A DNA stretch of 64,000 nt from Pseudooceanicola nanhaiensis DSM 18065 (GCF_000688295.1 NZ_JHZF01000011.1:310001-374000); one strand, 5' to 3'. Positions 35,665 to 45,295 are shown, counted from the stretch's first letter. Program-made: numbers and translations. Notes: a model not told the origin generated them from the letters alone.

Positions 35665-35684
35665 CGTTCAATTTGGATTGAACG
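35665..35684. promoter_or_regulatory. Perfect operator palindrome upstream of the GbsR/MarR gene
   Basis: CGTTCAAT-TTGG-ATTGAACG has 8-bp perfect arms around a 4-bp spacer, 20 bp in all, and lies 22 bp before the regulator start codon. It is AT-rich against a GC-rich background. The likely ligand is the regulator itself, repressing its own pump operon. Confidence 0.7.
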
Positions 35685-35762
35685 TGACGCCATGCAAGTT
35701 CCGTCGCGACGGTGACGTTGGGTCATGCGGCGGGCAGGCAGCCCCGCCGCCCGCCCGGCGCG

Positions 35763-36995
35763 TCAGGATCGTCCGCGGCCGATGTCCTGAAACGGGACGT
35801 CCTTGTCGACCCGCGGATCGCCGGGCAGGCCCAGCACCCGCTCCGCGATGATGTTGCGCAGGATCTCGGAGGTGCCGCCCGCGATCCGCTGTCCGGGGGC
35901 GGCCAGCAGCGATTGCTGGAAGCTGCCCGCGCGCAGCGCCGTCTCGGGGTCCGAGACCATGCCGCCCGCACCCATCAGTTCCAGCGCGAGCCGCGCGATC
36001 TCCTGCTGTTTCATCGCGTTCACCAGCCGCCCGATGGAGGCCTCGGGCCCCGGCGTCTCGCCCCGCGACAGCGCGGTGATGGCGCGGAACCGCGCGCTCT
36101 TCACCCCGGCGGAGCGGGCGTAGATATCGGCCAGCCGGTCGCGGACCACGGGCGTGCGGATGGCGGGCACGCCGTCGATCTCGAATTCCTCGAGGAAGGC
36201 GATCAGGTCCTCGACATCGGGCCGCGGCTCGTCCCCGACCGCGAGGCGTTCGTTCATCAGCGTGGTCAGCGCCACCCGCCAGCCGTCCCCGACCGCGCCG
36301 AGGCGATGCGCGTCGGGCACCCGCAGGTCGGTGAAGAAGACCTCGTTGAAATGCGAGGCGCCGGACATCTGGTGGATGGGCCGGACCTCGACGCCGGGGG
36401 CGTGCATGTCGATGAAGAACATCGTGAGCCCCTTGTGCTTCGGCACCGTCGGATCGGTCCGGGTCAGCAGGATGCCGTAATCCGACAGATGCGCGCCCGA
36501 GGTCCAGATCTTCTGCCCGTTGATGACCCATTCGTCGCCGTCCCTGACCGCGCGGGTCCGGAGCCCCGCGAGGTCCGAGCCCGAGGCGGGTTCGGAAAAG
36601 AGCTGGCACCAGACCTCCTCGCCGCGGAGCGCGGGGCCGGTGTAGCGTTCGAGCTGCTCCTTCGTGGCATAGGCGATCATCGTCGGCAGGCACATGCCGA
36701 GGCCGATCTCGAAGACGCCGCGGGGGACGGTGTATTTCGCCTCCTCCTGGGTATAGATCACCTCCTCGATCGGCCCGCCGCCCTGGCCGCCCCATTCCTC
36801 GGGCCAGCGGATGCCGGCAAAGCCCGCCTCGGCCTTCTTCGCCTGCCAGGCCTTCGCGCGGGTCAGAGCCTCCGCGTCGATCCCGCGCGAGGGCGCAGGG
36901 GCCGCGCCGCGCACCCGCTTCTCGGCATGGGCGTCCAGGAAGGCGCGGACCTTCGCGCGGTACTCGGCTTCCGCTTTCGTGTCTTCGAGATCCAT
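35763..36995 (-). CDS. Acyl-CoA dehydrogenase, member of an adjacent pair (A)
   Basis: A 410-residue FAD-dependent acyl-CoA dehydrogenase. The N-terminal helical domain leads into the flavin-binding middle strand region (LFSEPASGSDLAGLRTRAV, VINGQKIWTSGAHLSDY). The C-terminal helical domain ends with GGTSEILRNIIAERVLGLP. It introduces the alpha-beta double bond in an acyl-CoA and hands electrons to ETF. It lies 13 bp downstream of a second, shorter acyl-CoA dehydrogenase gene. Such pairs in steroid side-chain degradation form alpha2beta2 enzymes, and I suspect the same here. It is the last gene of the TetR-headed catabolic operon. Confidence 0.9.
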   Translation of the reverse strand: MDLEDTKAEAEYRAKVRAFLDAHAEKRVRGAAPAPSRGIDAEALTRAKAWQAKKAEAGFAGIRWPEEWGGQGGGPIEEVIYTQEEAKYTVPRGVFEIGLGMCLPTMIAYATKEQLERYTGPALRGEEVWCQLFSEPASGSDLAGLRTRAVRDGDEWVINGQKIWTSGAHLSDYGILLTRTDPTVPKHKGLTMFFIDMHAPGVEVRPIHQMSGASHFNEVFFTDLRVPDAHRLGAVGDGWRVALTTLMNERLAVGDEPRPDVEDLIAFLEEFEIDGVPAIRTPVVRDRLADIYARSAGVKSARFRAITALSRGETPGPEASIGRLVNAMKQQEIARLALELMGAGGMVSDPETALRAGSFQQSLLAAPGQRIAGGTSEILRNIIAERVLGLPGDPRVDKDVPFQDIGRGRS

Positions 36996-37008
36996 GTCGT
37001 TCCTCCCC

Positions 37009-38124
37009 TCAGGCCGCGTCGCGGCGTTCGAGCGCCGTGACCAGCCGGTCCTTCCAGAACCCCAGCGTGCCGTTCGTGAGCGCCAGCGCCCCCGCCCGGC
37101 GGTAATAGAGCTGCGGATCCGCCTCCCAGGTGAAACCGATGCCGCCGTGGGTCTGGATGTTCTCGGACGCGGCCAGCGTGAACGCCTGGATCGAGGAGAC
37201 CCGCGCGGTGGCCGCGGCCAGCGTCAGGTCCCGCTCGCCCGAGGTCAGGCCGAGCGCGCCCATGTAGGCGTTGGACCGCGCCAGCTCGAGCGCCACGAAG
37301 ACATCCGCCAGCTTGTGCTTGATCGCCTGGTTCGATCCGATGGGCCGCCCGAAGGCCATCCGCTCCTTGGCATAGGCAGTCGCCATGTCGAGGCAGGCCT
37401 GCGCGCCGCCGACCTCTTCGAAGGCGGTCAGGATCGCGGCCCGGTCGAGGAGGGAGAGCACCGTCTCCCACGGATCCTCGTTGGACTGGAGCACCTGCGC
37501 CGGCGCGCCGTCGAAATCGAGCCGGGCCTGCGGGCGGGAGGGGTCGAGCGTGTCGAGCGTCCCGCGCGTCACACCCTCCGCGCCCAAGTCCACCAGCACC
37601 TGCACGATGCGGCCGTCCGCGTCCCGCGCGGCGACGATGGCGATGTCGGCGGTGTCGCCGTCGGGCACCGGCCACTTGGTCCCGCTGAGCCTGCCGTCCG
37701 CGAAGCGCGCCTTCACCGCGCCGGGGGCGATCGCGCCCGGCCCCTCGGACAGCGCGAAGGTGCCGGTGGCCTCTCCGGAGGCGAGTTTCGGCAGCCAGGC
37801 CTCTTTTTGCTCCTCGGAGCCCGCGAGCATCAGCGCCTCGGCGGCGAGGAAGGCGGTCGAGGCGAAGGGCACGGGGGCGAGGGACCGGCCCAGTTCCTCG
37901 GCGATGACGCAGAGCGCCTCGTAGCCGATGCCATGACCGCCGTATTCCTCCGGGATTGCCGCGCCGGTCCAGCCCTGGGCGACGATGCCCTGCCAGAGCG
38001 CGGCGTTGTCGATCCCGCCGCCGTCGAGCGCGGCGCGCACCTTGGGCAGGCAGGTCTGCCCGGCCAGGAACCTGCGCCCCTGGTCCCTGATCTCGAGGCT
38101 CTCCGCAGAGAATTCCAGGTTCAT
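37009..38124 (-). CDS. Acyl-CoA dehydrogenase-like protein, member of an adjacent pair (B)
   Basis: A 371-residue acyl-CoA-dehydrogenase-fold protein that is shorter and more divergent than its neighbour. It keeps the C-terminal block IQTHGGIGFTWEADPQLYYRRA and the middle segment FALSEGPGAIAPG. It resembles FadE subunits that work only as half of a heteromer. ATG 38124 (MNLEFSAESLEIRDQ) is chosen; the longer in-frame reading runs into the ligase gene. It is 34 bp downstream of the acyl-CoA ligase and 13 bp upstream of the partner dehydrogenase. Confidence 0.85.
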   Translation of the reverse strand: MNLEFSAESLEIRDQGRRFLAGQTCLPKVRAALDGGGIDNAALWQGIVAQGWTGAAIPEEYGGHGIGYEALCVIAEELGRSLAPVPFASTAFLAAEALMLAGSEEQKEAWLPKLASGEATGTFALSEGPGAIAPGAVKARFADGRLSGTKWPVPDGDTADIAIVAARDADGRIVQVLVDLGAEGVTRGTLDTLDPSRPQARLDFDGAPAQVLQSNEDPWETVLSLLDRAAILTAFEEVGGAQACLDMATAYAKERMAFGRPIGSNQAIKHKLADVFVALELARSNAYMGALGLTSGERDLTLAAATARVSSIQAFTLAASENIQTHGGIGFTWEADPQLYYRRAGALALTNGTLGFWKDRLVTALERRDAA

Positions 38125-38158
38125 CCGATGACCTCCCGTCCGTGTCCCATGTCCCCGC

Positions 38159-39718
38159 TCAGGCGGGCGTCTGTTCCCAATAGGGCGCGCGGAGCACCTT
38201 CTTGTAGAGCTTGCCATTGTCGCCGCGCGGCATCTCGGCGATGAACTCCACGCTCCGCGGGCATTTCACGTGGCTGAGGTTGGCGCGGCAGAAGGCGCTG
38301 ATCTCGGCCGCCAGCGCGTCCGAGGGCACGACCCCCGCCTTGGGCTGGACCACCGCCTTCACCTCCTCGCCGAAATCCTCGTTCGGCACGCCGAAGACGG
38401 CGGCGTCCTCGATGTCGGGATGGGTGAGCAGCAGCGCCTCGACCTCCTGCGGGTAGATGTTCACCCCGCCGGACAGGATCATGAAGCTCTTGCGGTCGGT
38501 GAGATAGAGGTAGCCCGCATCGTCCACGTATCCGACATCGCCGATGGTCGACCAGGTTTCGGTCGGATGCCGGGACTCGGCGGTCTTGCCGGGGTCGTTG
38601 TGGTATTCGAACGGCGCGCCGCCCTCGAAATAGATCGTGCCGATCTCACCGGCGGGCAATTCGCGCCCGTCCTCGTCGCAGATGTGGAGCGTGCCGACCT
38701 TGGCCTGCCCGACCGAGCCGGGGCGCTCGAGCCATTCCTCGGAGGTGATCGAGCACTGGCCGTTGCCTTCGCTGCCCGCGTAATATTCCTGGATCACCGG
38801 CCCCCACCAGTCGATCATCGCGCGCTTGACGTCATGCGGGCAGGGGGCCGCGGCGTGGATGGCGCATTGCAGGGTCGAGAGGTCGTAGCGGTGCCGGACC
38901 TCCTCGGGCAGCTTGAGCAGGCGGTTGAAATGCGTCGGCACCCACTGGCTGTGGGTCACGCCGTAGCGTTCGATGTTCGCGAGGCAGGCCTCGGCATCGA
39001 ACTTCCGCATCACCACGATGCACCCGCCGAGCCGCCCGATCCGGATCGTGTAGCCCAGGGGCGCCGCATGGTAGAGCGGCGAGGGGTGGAGGTAGACCGT
39101 GCTCGTGTCGAAGCCGTAGCGCTCGGCGGTTTTCGTCAGCAGCGCGTTCGGCACGCCGAAGGGGCCCTGCGGCATCGGTTTGCGCACCCCCTTCGGGCGC
39201 CCCGTGGTGCCGGAGGAATAGAGCATGTCGATCCCCTCCTGCTGGTCCGGGATCGGCGTGTCGGGCAGCCCGGCGAGTTCCGCGTCGAGATCGGCGAACC
39301 CCGGGGCGGCGCCGTCCGTCATCAGCCGCGCTTCGGCGGGCATGCAGGACAGGTCGAGCTGGCCGGCCACCGGCGCCATGGCCTGCGAGGTCAGGAAGAG
39401 CTTCGCGTCGCAATCCGCGAGGATGTATTCGATTTCCGCCTTCGTCAGATGTGTCGGCATCGGCGTCACACGCAGCCCGGCGCGGATCAGCCCCCAGAAG
39501 AGCGGCAGGTAATCGTAGCGGTTCTCCAGCAGCACGACCGCGTGGTCATGCGGCCTGAGCCCGAGCGCCCGCGCGAGATGCGCGACGCGGTTCGACATCG
39601 CCTCATAGGCGCCGAAGGTGATCACGCGGCCCGTCTCGGCCTCGATCACGGCGGGGCGGTCCGGTGTCCGGGCGGCCCAGACGCCGATGTGCAGTTCCTG
39701 TTGGTCAGCTGTCGCCAC
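38159..39718 (-). CDS. AMP-forming acyl-CoA ligase
   Basis: A 519-residue ANL-superfamily ligase. The P-loop is LYSSGTTGRPKGVRKP. The aromatic/Glu motif is EYYAGSEGNG. The hinge follows YLTDRKSFMILSGGVNIYP. The C-terminal catalytic lysine is in PRGDNGKLYKKVL. It activates a carboxylic acid as acyl-AMP, then acyl-CoA. The start is GTG 39718, with GGAGG five bases upstream. It stands between the small ORF and the dehydrogenase pair. The cluster has a second, different ligase in the divergent arm, so two acids or two pathway stages may be activated. Confidence 0.9.
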   Translation of the reverse strand: MATADQQELHIGVWAARTPDRPAVIEAETGRVITFGAYEAMSNRVAHLARALGLRPHDHAVVLLENRYDYLPLFWGLIRAGLRVTPMPTHLTKAEIEYILADCDAKLFLTSQAMAPVAGQLDLSCMPAEARLMTDGAAPGFADLDAELAGLPDTPIPDQQEGIDMLYSSGTTGRPKGVRKPMPQGPFGVPNALLTKTAERYGFDTSTVYLHPSPLYHAAPLGYTIRIGRLGGCIVVMRKFDAEACLANIERYGVTHSQWVPTHFNRLLKLPEEVRHRYDLSTLQCAIHAAAPCPHDVKRAMIDWWGPVIQEYYAGSEGNGQCSITSEEWLERPGSVGQAKVGTLHICDEDGRELPAGEIGTIYFEGGAPFEYHNDPGKTAESRHPTETWSTIGDVGYVDDAGYLYLTDRKSFMILSGGVNIYPQEVEALLLTHPDIEDAAVFGVPNEDFGEEVKAVVQPKAGVVPSDALAAEISAFCRANLSHVKCPRSVEFIAEMPRGDNGKLYKKVLRAPYWEQTPA

Positions 39719-39744
39719 GATCTCCTCCTGTCGTGTCGTGAAGT

Positions 39745-39978
39745 CTAGGCGTCCGGCGGCGGATCGGGATCCGCCGTTCCGGGCGGGATCGCGGCGCCCG
39801 TCGCTTCAAGCGCGGCGGCTCTGCGGCGTCCGATCACGGCTCTCGCGGGCGTCGGGTGCGGTGCCGCGCGGTCGCAGGCCGGCGGGCCGTGGCGGCGCCT
39901 GCCTGTGGCGGTCCGCCGGGGCAAGGCCATCCGGGCGCGTCCTGCCCGCGCGCAGGGCGCGTCTTCGGTCGTATTCAT
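39745..39978 (-). CDS. Possible small Arg/Pro-rich protein, 77 residues
   Basis: This is the only candidate in the 386-bp stretch between the racemase and ligase genes. ATG 39978 (MNTTEDAPCARAGRAR) has GGAGGAG eight bases upstream, and its stop lies 26 bp before the ligase start. The product is basic and Arg-rich in the middle (RRTATGRRRHG), with a Pro/Asp-rich end (TADPDPPPDA), and is predicted disordered. I recognise no domain. The good ribosome site argues for translation; the low complexity argues against a conserved protein. If it is not real, the gap holds nothing else I can identify. Confidence 0.35.
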   Translation of the reverse strand: MNTTEDAPCARAGRARMALPRRTATGRRRHGPPACDRAAPHPTPARAVIGRRRAAALEATGAAIPPGTADPDPPPDA

Positions 39979-40104
39979 GCCGGTGCCTCCTCCGCTGCCG
40001 TGTCGGGCGCCCGTCACCGTGGGGCGGTTCATGTCGTGCCTCATCGAGCCTAGGCCGCGTCTGCCGGAGCTGACAAGGCGGGCGGGCGCGATGCTCTCCT
40101 TCTG

Positions 40105-41232
40105 TCAGGTCAGCACGCCCTCGGCCCTGAGCCGCGCGATCGTGTCCTCGTCGTAACCCGCGGCCCTCAGCGCGGCCTCGGTGTCCTGACCCGGGGCGGG
40201 GGGCGGGCGCGGCGCGTCGGCGGGGGTGCGGCTGAAGCGCGGCGCGGGGGCGGCCTGGGTGACGCCGTCCCGCACGACAAAGGTCCGCCGGGCGGCGAGG
40301 TGGGGGTGATCCGCGGCCTCGGACCATGTCAGCACCGGGGTCGCGCAGGCGTCGGTGCCGTCGAAGATCGCGGTCCATTCGTCGCGGGTCTTCTGCCGGA
40401 AGATTGCCGCGTAATCCTCGCGCCGCTCGGGCCACCGGGCGGGGTCGGTCTGGTCGGCGCGCTGCGCGTCGTCGATGCCGGCCCTCGCGATCATCTCGGC
40501 GAAGAACTGCGGCTCGAGCGGTCCGAGCGCGATGAACTTCCCGTCGGCGCAGGCGTAGGTCCGGTAATGCGGCGCGCCGCCGTCGAGCAGGTTGCTCTCG
40601 CGCGCTTCGCTCCAGCGGCCCATGGCGATCATCGAATGGACCAGCGCCATCAGCGCCGAGGCCCCGTCGACCATCGCCGCATCGATCACCTGGCCCTTGC
40701 CCGAGGTCTGGCGCTCCCAGAGCGCGGCCATGATGCCGAACAGCAGGAACATCGTGCCGCCCGCGTAATCCGCCCCGATGTTGAGCGGCGGGGTGGGCAC
40801 GTCGTCCGCCCGGCCGATGGCATGCAGGAAGCCGGTCAGCCCGAGGTAGTTGATGTCGTGCCCCGCCATCTGCGCCATCGGACCGTCCTGGCCCCAGCCG
40901 GTCATCCGGCCATAGACCAGCCCGGGATTGCGCTCGGCGCATTCCGCGGGACCAAGCCCCATGCGCTCCATCACGCCGGGACGGAAGCCCTCGATCAGCA
41001 CGTCCGCCCCCGCGATCAGCGCCATCGCCGCGGCCACCCCTTCGGGGTGCTTGAGGTTCAGCGCCACCGACCGCTTGCCGCGGTTGTTGATGTCGGCGGG
41101 ATGCGCCGCGGCCGACTTGCGGGCGATCAGCGTGACCTCGGCGCCCAGGTCGGCCAGGAACTGGCCGGCCAGCGGCGCGGGGCCGATGCCCGCCATCTCC
41201 ACCACCCGGAGGCCGGCGAGGGGCCCGCTCAT
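40105..41232 (-). CDS. Alpha-methylacyl-CoA racemase-type CaiB/BaiF enzyme
   Basis: A 375-residue family III CoA-transferase-fold protein. The catalytic pair of alpha-methylacyl-CoA racemases is present at matching positions: His in GHDINYL (H125) and Asp in NIGADYAGG (D155). It also has NNRGKRSVALNLKHPEG, typical of that subgroup. It epimerises the 2-methyl carbon of branched acyl-CoAs so that S-specific acyl-CoA dehydrogenases can act. ATG 41232 overlaps the end of the FadJ-type gene. It is the best clue that the cluster handles methyl-branched substrates. Confidence 0.88.
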   Translation of the reverse strand: MSGPLAGLRVVEMAGIGPAPLAGQFLADLGAEVTLIARKSAAAHPADINNRGKRSVALNLKHPEGVAAAMALIAGADVLIEGFRPGVMERMGLGPAECAERNPGLVYGRMTGWGQDGPMAQMAGHDINYLGLTGFLHAIGRADDVPTPPLNIGADYAGGTMFLLFGIMAALWERQTSGKGQVIDAAMVDGASALMALVHSMIAMGRWSEARESNLLDGGAPHYRTYACADGKFIALGPLEPQFFAEMIARAGIDDAQRADQTDPARWPERREDYAAIFRQKTRDEWTAIFDGTDACATPVLTWSEAADHPHLAARRTFVVRDGVTQAAPAPRFSRTPADAPRPPPAPGQDTEAALRAAGYDEDTIARLRAEGVLT

Positions 41233-43373
41233 GCCGCCTCTGCCGCGCTGTCGCGCAGCCGGTCGAAGGCCGCGTCGGGGATCGCGAACCGCTCGCCGTA
41301 GCGTTCGGCCAGGGCCTTCGCGCGGGCATTGAAGGCGTCCACGCCGATTCCGCGGATGAACTGGATCGCGCCGCCGGTATGGGCCGGGAAGCCGATGGCG
41401 AAGATGCCGCCGAGGTTGGCCTCCACCTCGGTGTTCAGCACGCCCTCGTCGAGGCAGCGCAGCGTCTCGATCGCCTGCCGGTAGAGGAGGCGGTCGATGG
41501 CGTCCTCCATCGGCACCTCCGCGTTGCCCTGTGCGAATTGCGACAGCCCCGGCCAGAGCGATTTCGTCCCGTCCGAGGCGTAATCGTAGAAGCCGCCGCC
41601 GTAGTGCCGCCCGCCGCGGCCCTGTGCGATCATCGCGTCGACGACCCTTGCGCTGGCGGTGTTGTGGTGGCCGAAGTCGCTCTCCACCCCGAGCCGCGCG
41701 TCGAGCGCCTCGTGCGTCCTGCGCACCTTCTGGGAGAGCACCTGCGAGACCTCGTCCGACACCGCGAGCGGCCCAACCGGCATCCCGGCCTTCCAGGCGG
41801 CACGCTCGATGGCGGCGGGGGACATGCCGTCCTGCAGAAGCTGCATCCCCTCGTCCATGAAGGTGCCGAAGACGCGGCTGGTGAAGAAGCCGCGGCTGTC
41901 GTTCACCACGATGGGCATGTAGCCGATCTGCTGGACGTAATCGTAGGCGCGGCGGAGGGTTTCGGCGCTCGTCTTCTCGCCCATGATGATCTCGACCACC
42001 TTCATCTTGTCGACCGGGCTGAAGAAATGCAGGCCGATGAAGCGGGTCGGATCGGGGCAGCTTTCCGCGAGGATCGAGATCGGCAGGGTCGAGGTGTTCG
42101 AGCCGTAGATCCCGTCATCGGCGAGCTGCTTCCAGGTCTCGGGGATGACCGTCTCCTTCAGGTCGATATCCTCGAACACCGCCTCGATGATGATGTCGGC
42201 GCCCTTGCAGGCGGCGTCGTCGGTGACGGGCGTGATCTTGTCCAGCAGGGCTGCCCTGGCCTCCTCGCTCATCCGCCCCCGCTTGATCGCCTTGTCGCAG
42301 AGGGCTTGCGAATAGGCCTTGCCCTTCTCGGCCCTGGCCATCTCCATGTCCTTGAGCGCGGTGGTCAGCCCCGCCCTGGCATGGGCATAGGCGATGCCCG
42401 ATCCCATCATGCCCGCCCCCAGAACGGCGGCCTTGGAGGCCTTCCACTGCGGCCCCTCGGGGCGCACCTTGCCGGACCTGATCGCCTGCATCCCGAAGAA
42501 GAACGTCGTGATCGCGGCCTTGCACTCGGGCGTGGTCATCAGCGCGACGATCCCCCGGCTCTCCATCCTGAGCGCGGCGTCGAAGCTCATCCGCATGGAA
42601 TTGACCGCGATGTCGAGGATCTTCTCGGGTGCGGGCAGGAGCCCTCGGGTCTTCTGGAAGAGCATGGCCGAGCTGACCTGGATGGTCTGCCGGATGCGCG
42701 GATGCAGCGCATCGCCATTCGGGTAGCGGAAGCCCTTCCGGTCCCAGGGCTGGGTTTGGCTGTCGGGGTTGGCCTTGATCCAGGCCCGGGCGGCGGGGAT
42801 CAGTTCGTCCTTGGCGACGACCGCGTCGACCATGCCCTCGGAGAGGGCCTGCTGCGGCTTGGCCTGCTTGCCCTCGAGCAGGTAGGGCAGCGCCTTCTCC
42901 AGCCCGAGGAGCGCGGTCAGCCGGACCACGCCTCCGGCCCCCGGCAGCAGGCCGAGGGTCACCTCGGGCAGGCCGACGACCGCCTTCGGGTCATCCGCGA
43001 CGATCCGGTGGTTGCAGGCGAGGCAGAGCTCGTAGCCGCCGCCGAGCGCCGCGCCGTTGATCGCGGCGACGACCGGGACGGGGAGGCGTTCGAGATCGCG
43101 GTAGACGGCCTTGTTCGCCTCGATATAGGCGAAGGTCTCGGCATCGGCCCGGGTGGTCGCGAGGATGTCGTTCAGATCGCCGCCCGCGAAGAAGGTCTTC
43201 TTGGCCGAGGCGAAGATCACGCCCCTGAGGTCCTCTTCCGCCCGAAGCTTCGCGATCACGTCCTGCATCCCCGGCACGAACCGGGCGTTCATCGTGTTGG
43301 CGGACTGGCCGGCCATGTCCATCGTCACGGTCACGATGCCGTCCGCGTCCTTCTCGTAGATGAAATCGCTCAT
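41229..43373 (-). CDS. Bifunctional enoyl-CoA hydratase / 3-hydroxyacyl-CoA dehydrogenase (FadJ type)
   Basis: A 714-residue two-enzyme protein. Residues about 1-190 form the crotonase domain (ALGGGYELCLACNHRIV, GLPEVTLGLLPGAGG; both Glu-bearing loops present). From about residue 310 the NAD-binding domain starts (VLGAGMMGSGIAYAHA), followed by the C-terminal dehydrogenase domain (HFFSPVDKMKVVEII, GFFTSRVFGTF). It hydrates the enoyl-CoA and then oxidises the 3-hydroxyacyl-CoA. Length fits FadJ/FadB (about 715). ATG 43373 lies 11 bp after the thiolase stop; the longer reading overlaps thiolase. Next comes the racemase, with a 4-bp overlap. Confidence 0.94.
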   Translation of the reverse strand: MSDFIYEKDADGIVTVTMDMAGQSANTMNARFVPGMQDVIAKLRAEEDLRGVIFASAKKTFFAGGDLNDILATTRADAETFAYIEANKAVYRDLERLPVPVVAAINGAALGGGYELCLACNHRIVADDPKAVVGLPEVTLGLLPGAGGVVRLTALLGLEKALPYLLEGKQAKPQQALSEGMVDAVVAKDELIPAARAWIKANPDSQTQPWDRKGFRYPNGDALHPRIRQTIQVSSAMLFQKTRGLLPAPEKILDIAVNSMRMSFDAALRMESRGIVALMTTPECKAAITTFFFGMQAIRSGKVRPEGPQWKASKAAVLGAGMMGSGIAYAHARAGLTTALKDMEMARAEKGKAYSQALCDKAIKRGRMSEEARAALLDKITPVTDDAACKGADIIIEAVFEDIDLKETVIPETWKQLADDGIYGSNTSTLPISILAESCPDPTRFIGLHFFSPVDKMKVVEIIMGEKTSAETLRRAYDYVQQIGYMPIVVNDSRGFFTSRVFGTFMDEGMQLLQDGMSPAAIERAAWKAGMPVGPLAVSDEVSQVLSQKVRRTHEALDARLGVESDFGHHNTASARVVDAMIAQGRGGRHYGGGFYDYASDGTKSLWPGLSQFAQGNAEVPMEDAIDRLLYRQAIETLRCLDEGVLNTEVEANLGGIFAIGFPAHTGGAIQFIRGIGVDAFNARAKALAERYGERFAIPDAAFDRLRDSAAEAA

Positions 43374-43384
43374 GTGCCCCTCCC

Positions 43385-44593
43385 TCAGACGCGTTCGATG
43401 ATCGAGGCGATGCCCATGCCGCCGCCCACGCACATGCAGATCAGCGCGCGCTTCAGTTTCCGCCGCTCCAGCTCGTCCAGCATCGTCGAGACGAGACAGC
43501 CCCCCGTCGCGCCCAGCGGATGCCCCATGGCGATGGCGCCGCCGACGACGTTCAGCTTCTCGTCCGGCACATCGAGATCGCGCTGCAGGCGCAGGGCAAC
43601 GCTGGCGAAAGCCTCGTTGATCTCCACGAGGTCGATGTCCTCGATGGAAAGCCCGGCCTTGGCCAGCGCCTTTTCCGAGGCCGGCCCCGGCCCGGTCAGC
43701 ATGATCGTCGGATCGGTCGAGGTCAGCGCGATGGAAACCACCCGCCCGCGCGGCGTGAGGCCGAGATCCTTGCCGGCCTGTTCGGAGCCCACCATCACCA
43801 GCGAGGCGCCGTCCACGATTCCGCTGGAATTGCCCGGCGTGTGGACATGGTTGATCCGCTCGACCTCGGGGTAGCGGGCGAGCGCCACGGTGTCGAAGCC
43901 CATGGCCCCGGGGCCCGCGAAGGAGGGCTTCAGCGCGCCCAGCTTCTGCATGTCGGTGTCGGGTTTGATGAAATCGTCCCGTTCCAGGATCGTGATGCCG
44001 TTCTCGTCCTTCACCGGCACGACCGAGCGGTCGAACCAGCCCGAATCCCGGGCGTGGGCCGCGCGTTTCTGGCTCTCCAGCGCGAAGGCGTCGACGTCGT
44101 CGCGGCTCCAGCCCTCGATGGTGGCGATCAGGTCGGCGCCGATGCCCTGCGGCACGAAGCCGGTCTGGATCGCGGTCGCCGGATCCTCGGCGAAGGGGCC
44201 GCCGTCGGCGCCCATGGGGACGCGGGACATCGACTCGAAGCCGCCCGCGCAGACCAGGTCCTCCCAGCCCGAGGCCACCTTGGCGGCGGCGGTGTTGAAG
44301 GTGTCGAGCCCGGAGGCGCAGAACCGGTTCACCTGCGCGCCGGGAACCTTGTCGGACCAGCCGGCCTTCTGCAACGCGATCTTGGGCAGCACCGCGCCCT
44401 GTTCCATCACCGGCATCACGCAGCCCAGCATCACGTCATCCACCCGGGCTGTATCGAGGTCGTGGCGCGACTGCATCTCGCCGAGGAGCGTGGTGACGAG
44501 GTCGATGGGTTTCACCTCGTGCAGCGTGCCGTCCGGCTTGCCCTTGGAGCGGGGCGTGCGGATCGCGTCGTAGATATAGGCGGTTTCGGCCAT
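43385..44593 (-). CDS. Acetyl-CoA C-acyltransferase (thiolase)
   Basis: A 402-residue thiolase that cleaves 3-ketoacyl-CoA to acetyl- or propionyl-CoA, the last beta-oxidation step. The nucleophile is C92 in NRFCASGLD. The His of [14 protein letters not shown] and the second Cys of CMCVGGGMG are present. ATG 44593 ([14 protein letters not shown]) is the natural start; the longer in-frame reading would overlap the TetR gene. It lies 56 bp after TetR and 11 bp before the FadJ-type gene, giving a complete beta-oxidation module with the dehydrogenases downstream. Confidence 0.94.
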   Translation of the reverse strand: MAETAYIYDAIRTPRSKGKPDGTLHEVKPIDLVTTLLGEMQSRHDLDTARVDDVMLGCVMPVMEQGAVLPKIALQKAGWSDKVPGAQVNRFCASGLDTFNTAAAKVASGWEDLVCAGGFESMSRVPMGADGGPFAEDPATAIQTGFVPQGIGADLIATIEGWSRDDVDAFALESQKRAAHARDSGWFDRSVVPVKDENGITILERDDFIKPDTDMQKLGALKPSFAGPGAMGFDTVALARYPEVERINHVHTPGNSSGIVDGASLVMVGSEQAGKDLGLTPRGRVVSIALTSTDPTIMLTGPGPASEKALAKAGLSIEDIDLVEINEAFASVALRLQRDLDVPDEKLNVVGGAIAMGHPLGATGGCLVSTMLDELERRKLKRALICMCVGGGMGIASIIERV

Positions 44594-44649
44594 CGGTTTC
44601 CTCCCAGAATGCGATGTCGGTCTGTTTCGTCCTGTCTCCCGGGCCCTCC

Positions 44650-45270
44650 TCAGGCCGCGTCGAAAAGCGCCATGCGGGGCAGGGGCTCGAACTCCCTGGC
44701 GGCCAGCAGCCGAGCCTCGCGCCGCTCGATCCCGAGGGCGCGCAGCATCGCCTCGGCGGTGTCGCTGCCCGCTTCGCGCCATGTGCGGTGCCCGTTCAGC
44801 ACCAGCGTCATCGCGCCGAAGGTGGCCCCGCCCATCATCCCGCAGATCGAGACGACCTGCTCGGGCCGGACGTCGAAGCGCCCGGTCTCGATCCCGCGGT
44901 TCAGCTCTTCGGCCGGCACCCGGCCCCAGAAGGCGCCGAGCTTCTGCTCGAGCATGGCATAGCGCGCGATGAAGCGGCCCCAGTGGGGTTCCTCGTGCAC
45001 CCGGCGCACGCAGAGCCGCATGGCGTTGGAAATCCGCAGCGCGGGATCGGTCTCGGTGCCGAAGCTCTCCCGCACGGAGTGCAGGAATTCCTCGGCCATC
45101 ATGTCGCAGACCGAGGCGAAGAGCCCCGAGGGCTCGGCGAGGTTGTTGTAGATCGTGCCGCGCGAGAGCCCCGCCTCCTTCGCCAGCTCGCTGACGGGAA
45201 TCGTGGTCCCGCCGGTCTCGGCGAAGATGCGCATGGCAGCATGGTGGATGCGGAGGCTGGCGCTGTTCAT
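44650..45270 (-). CDS. TetR-family regulator of the Liv/beta-oxidation regulon
   Basis: A 206-residue regulator. The N-terminal helix-turn-helix domain is [18 protein letters not shown], then [18 protein letters not shown]. The C-terminal helical ligand domain probably binds an acyl-CoA or acid from the pathway. ATG 45270 (MNSASLRI) is chosen; the alternative at 45315 lies inside the promoter/operator. It is the first gene of the minus-strand catabolic operon and faces the LivHMGF operon across a symmetric promoter region, so it likely controls both arms and itself. Confidence 0.88.
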   Translation of the reverse strand: MNSASLRIHHAAMRIFAETGGTTIPVSELAKEAGLSRGTIYNNLAEPSGLFASVCDMMAEEFLHSVRESFGTETDPALRISNAMRLCVRRVHEEPHWGRFIARYAMLEQKLGAFWGRVPAEELNRGIETGRFDVRPEQVVSICGMMGGATFGAMTLVLNGHRTWREAGSDTAEAMLRALGIERREARLLAAREFEPLPRMALFDAA

Positions 45271-45295
45271 CAGGGGAAGGGGGGTCCGAAATATG

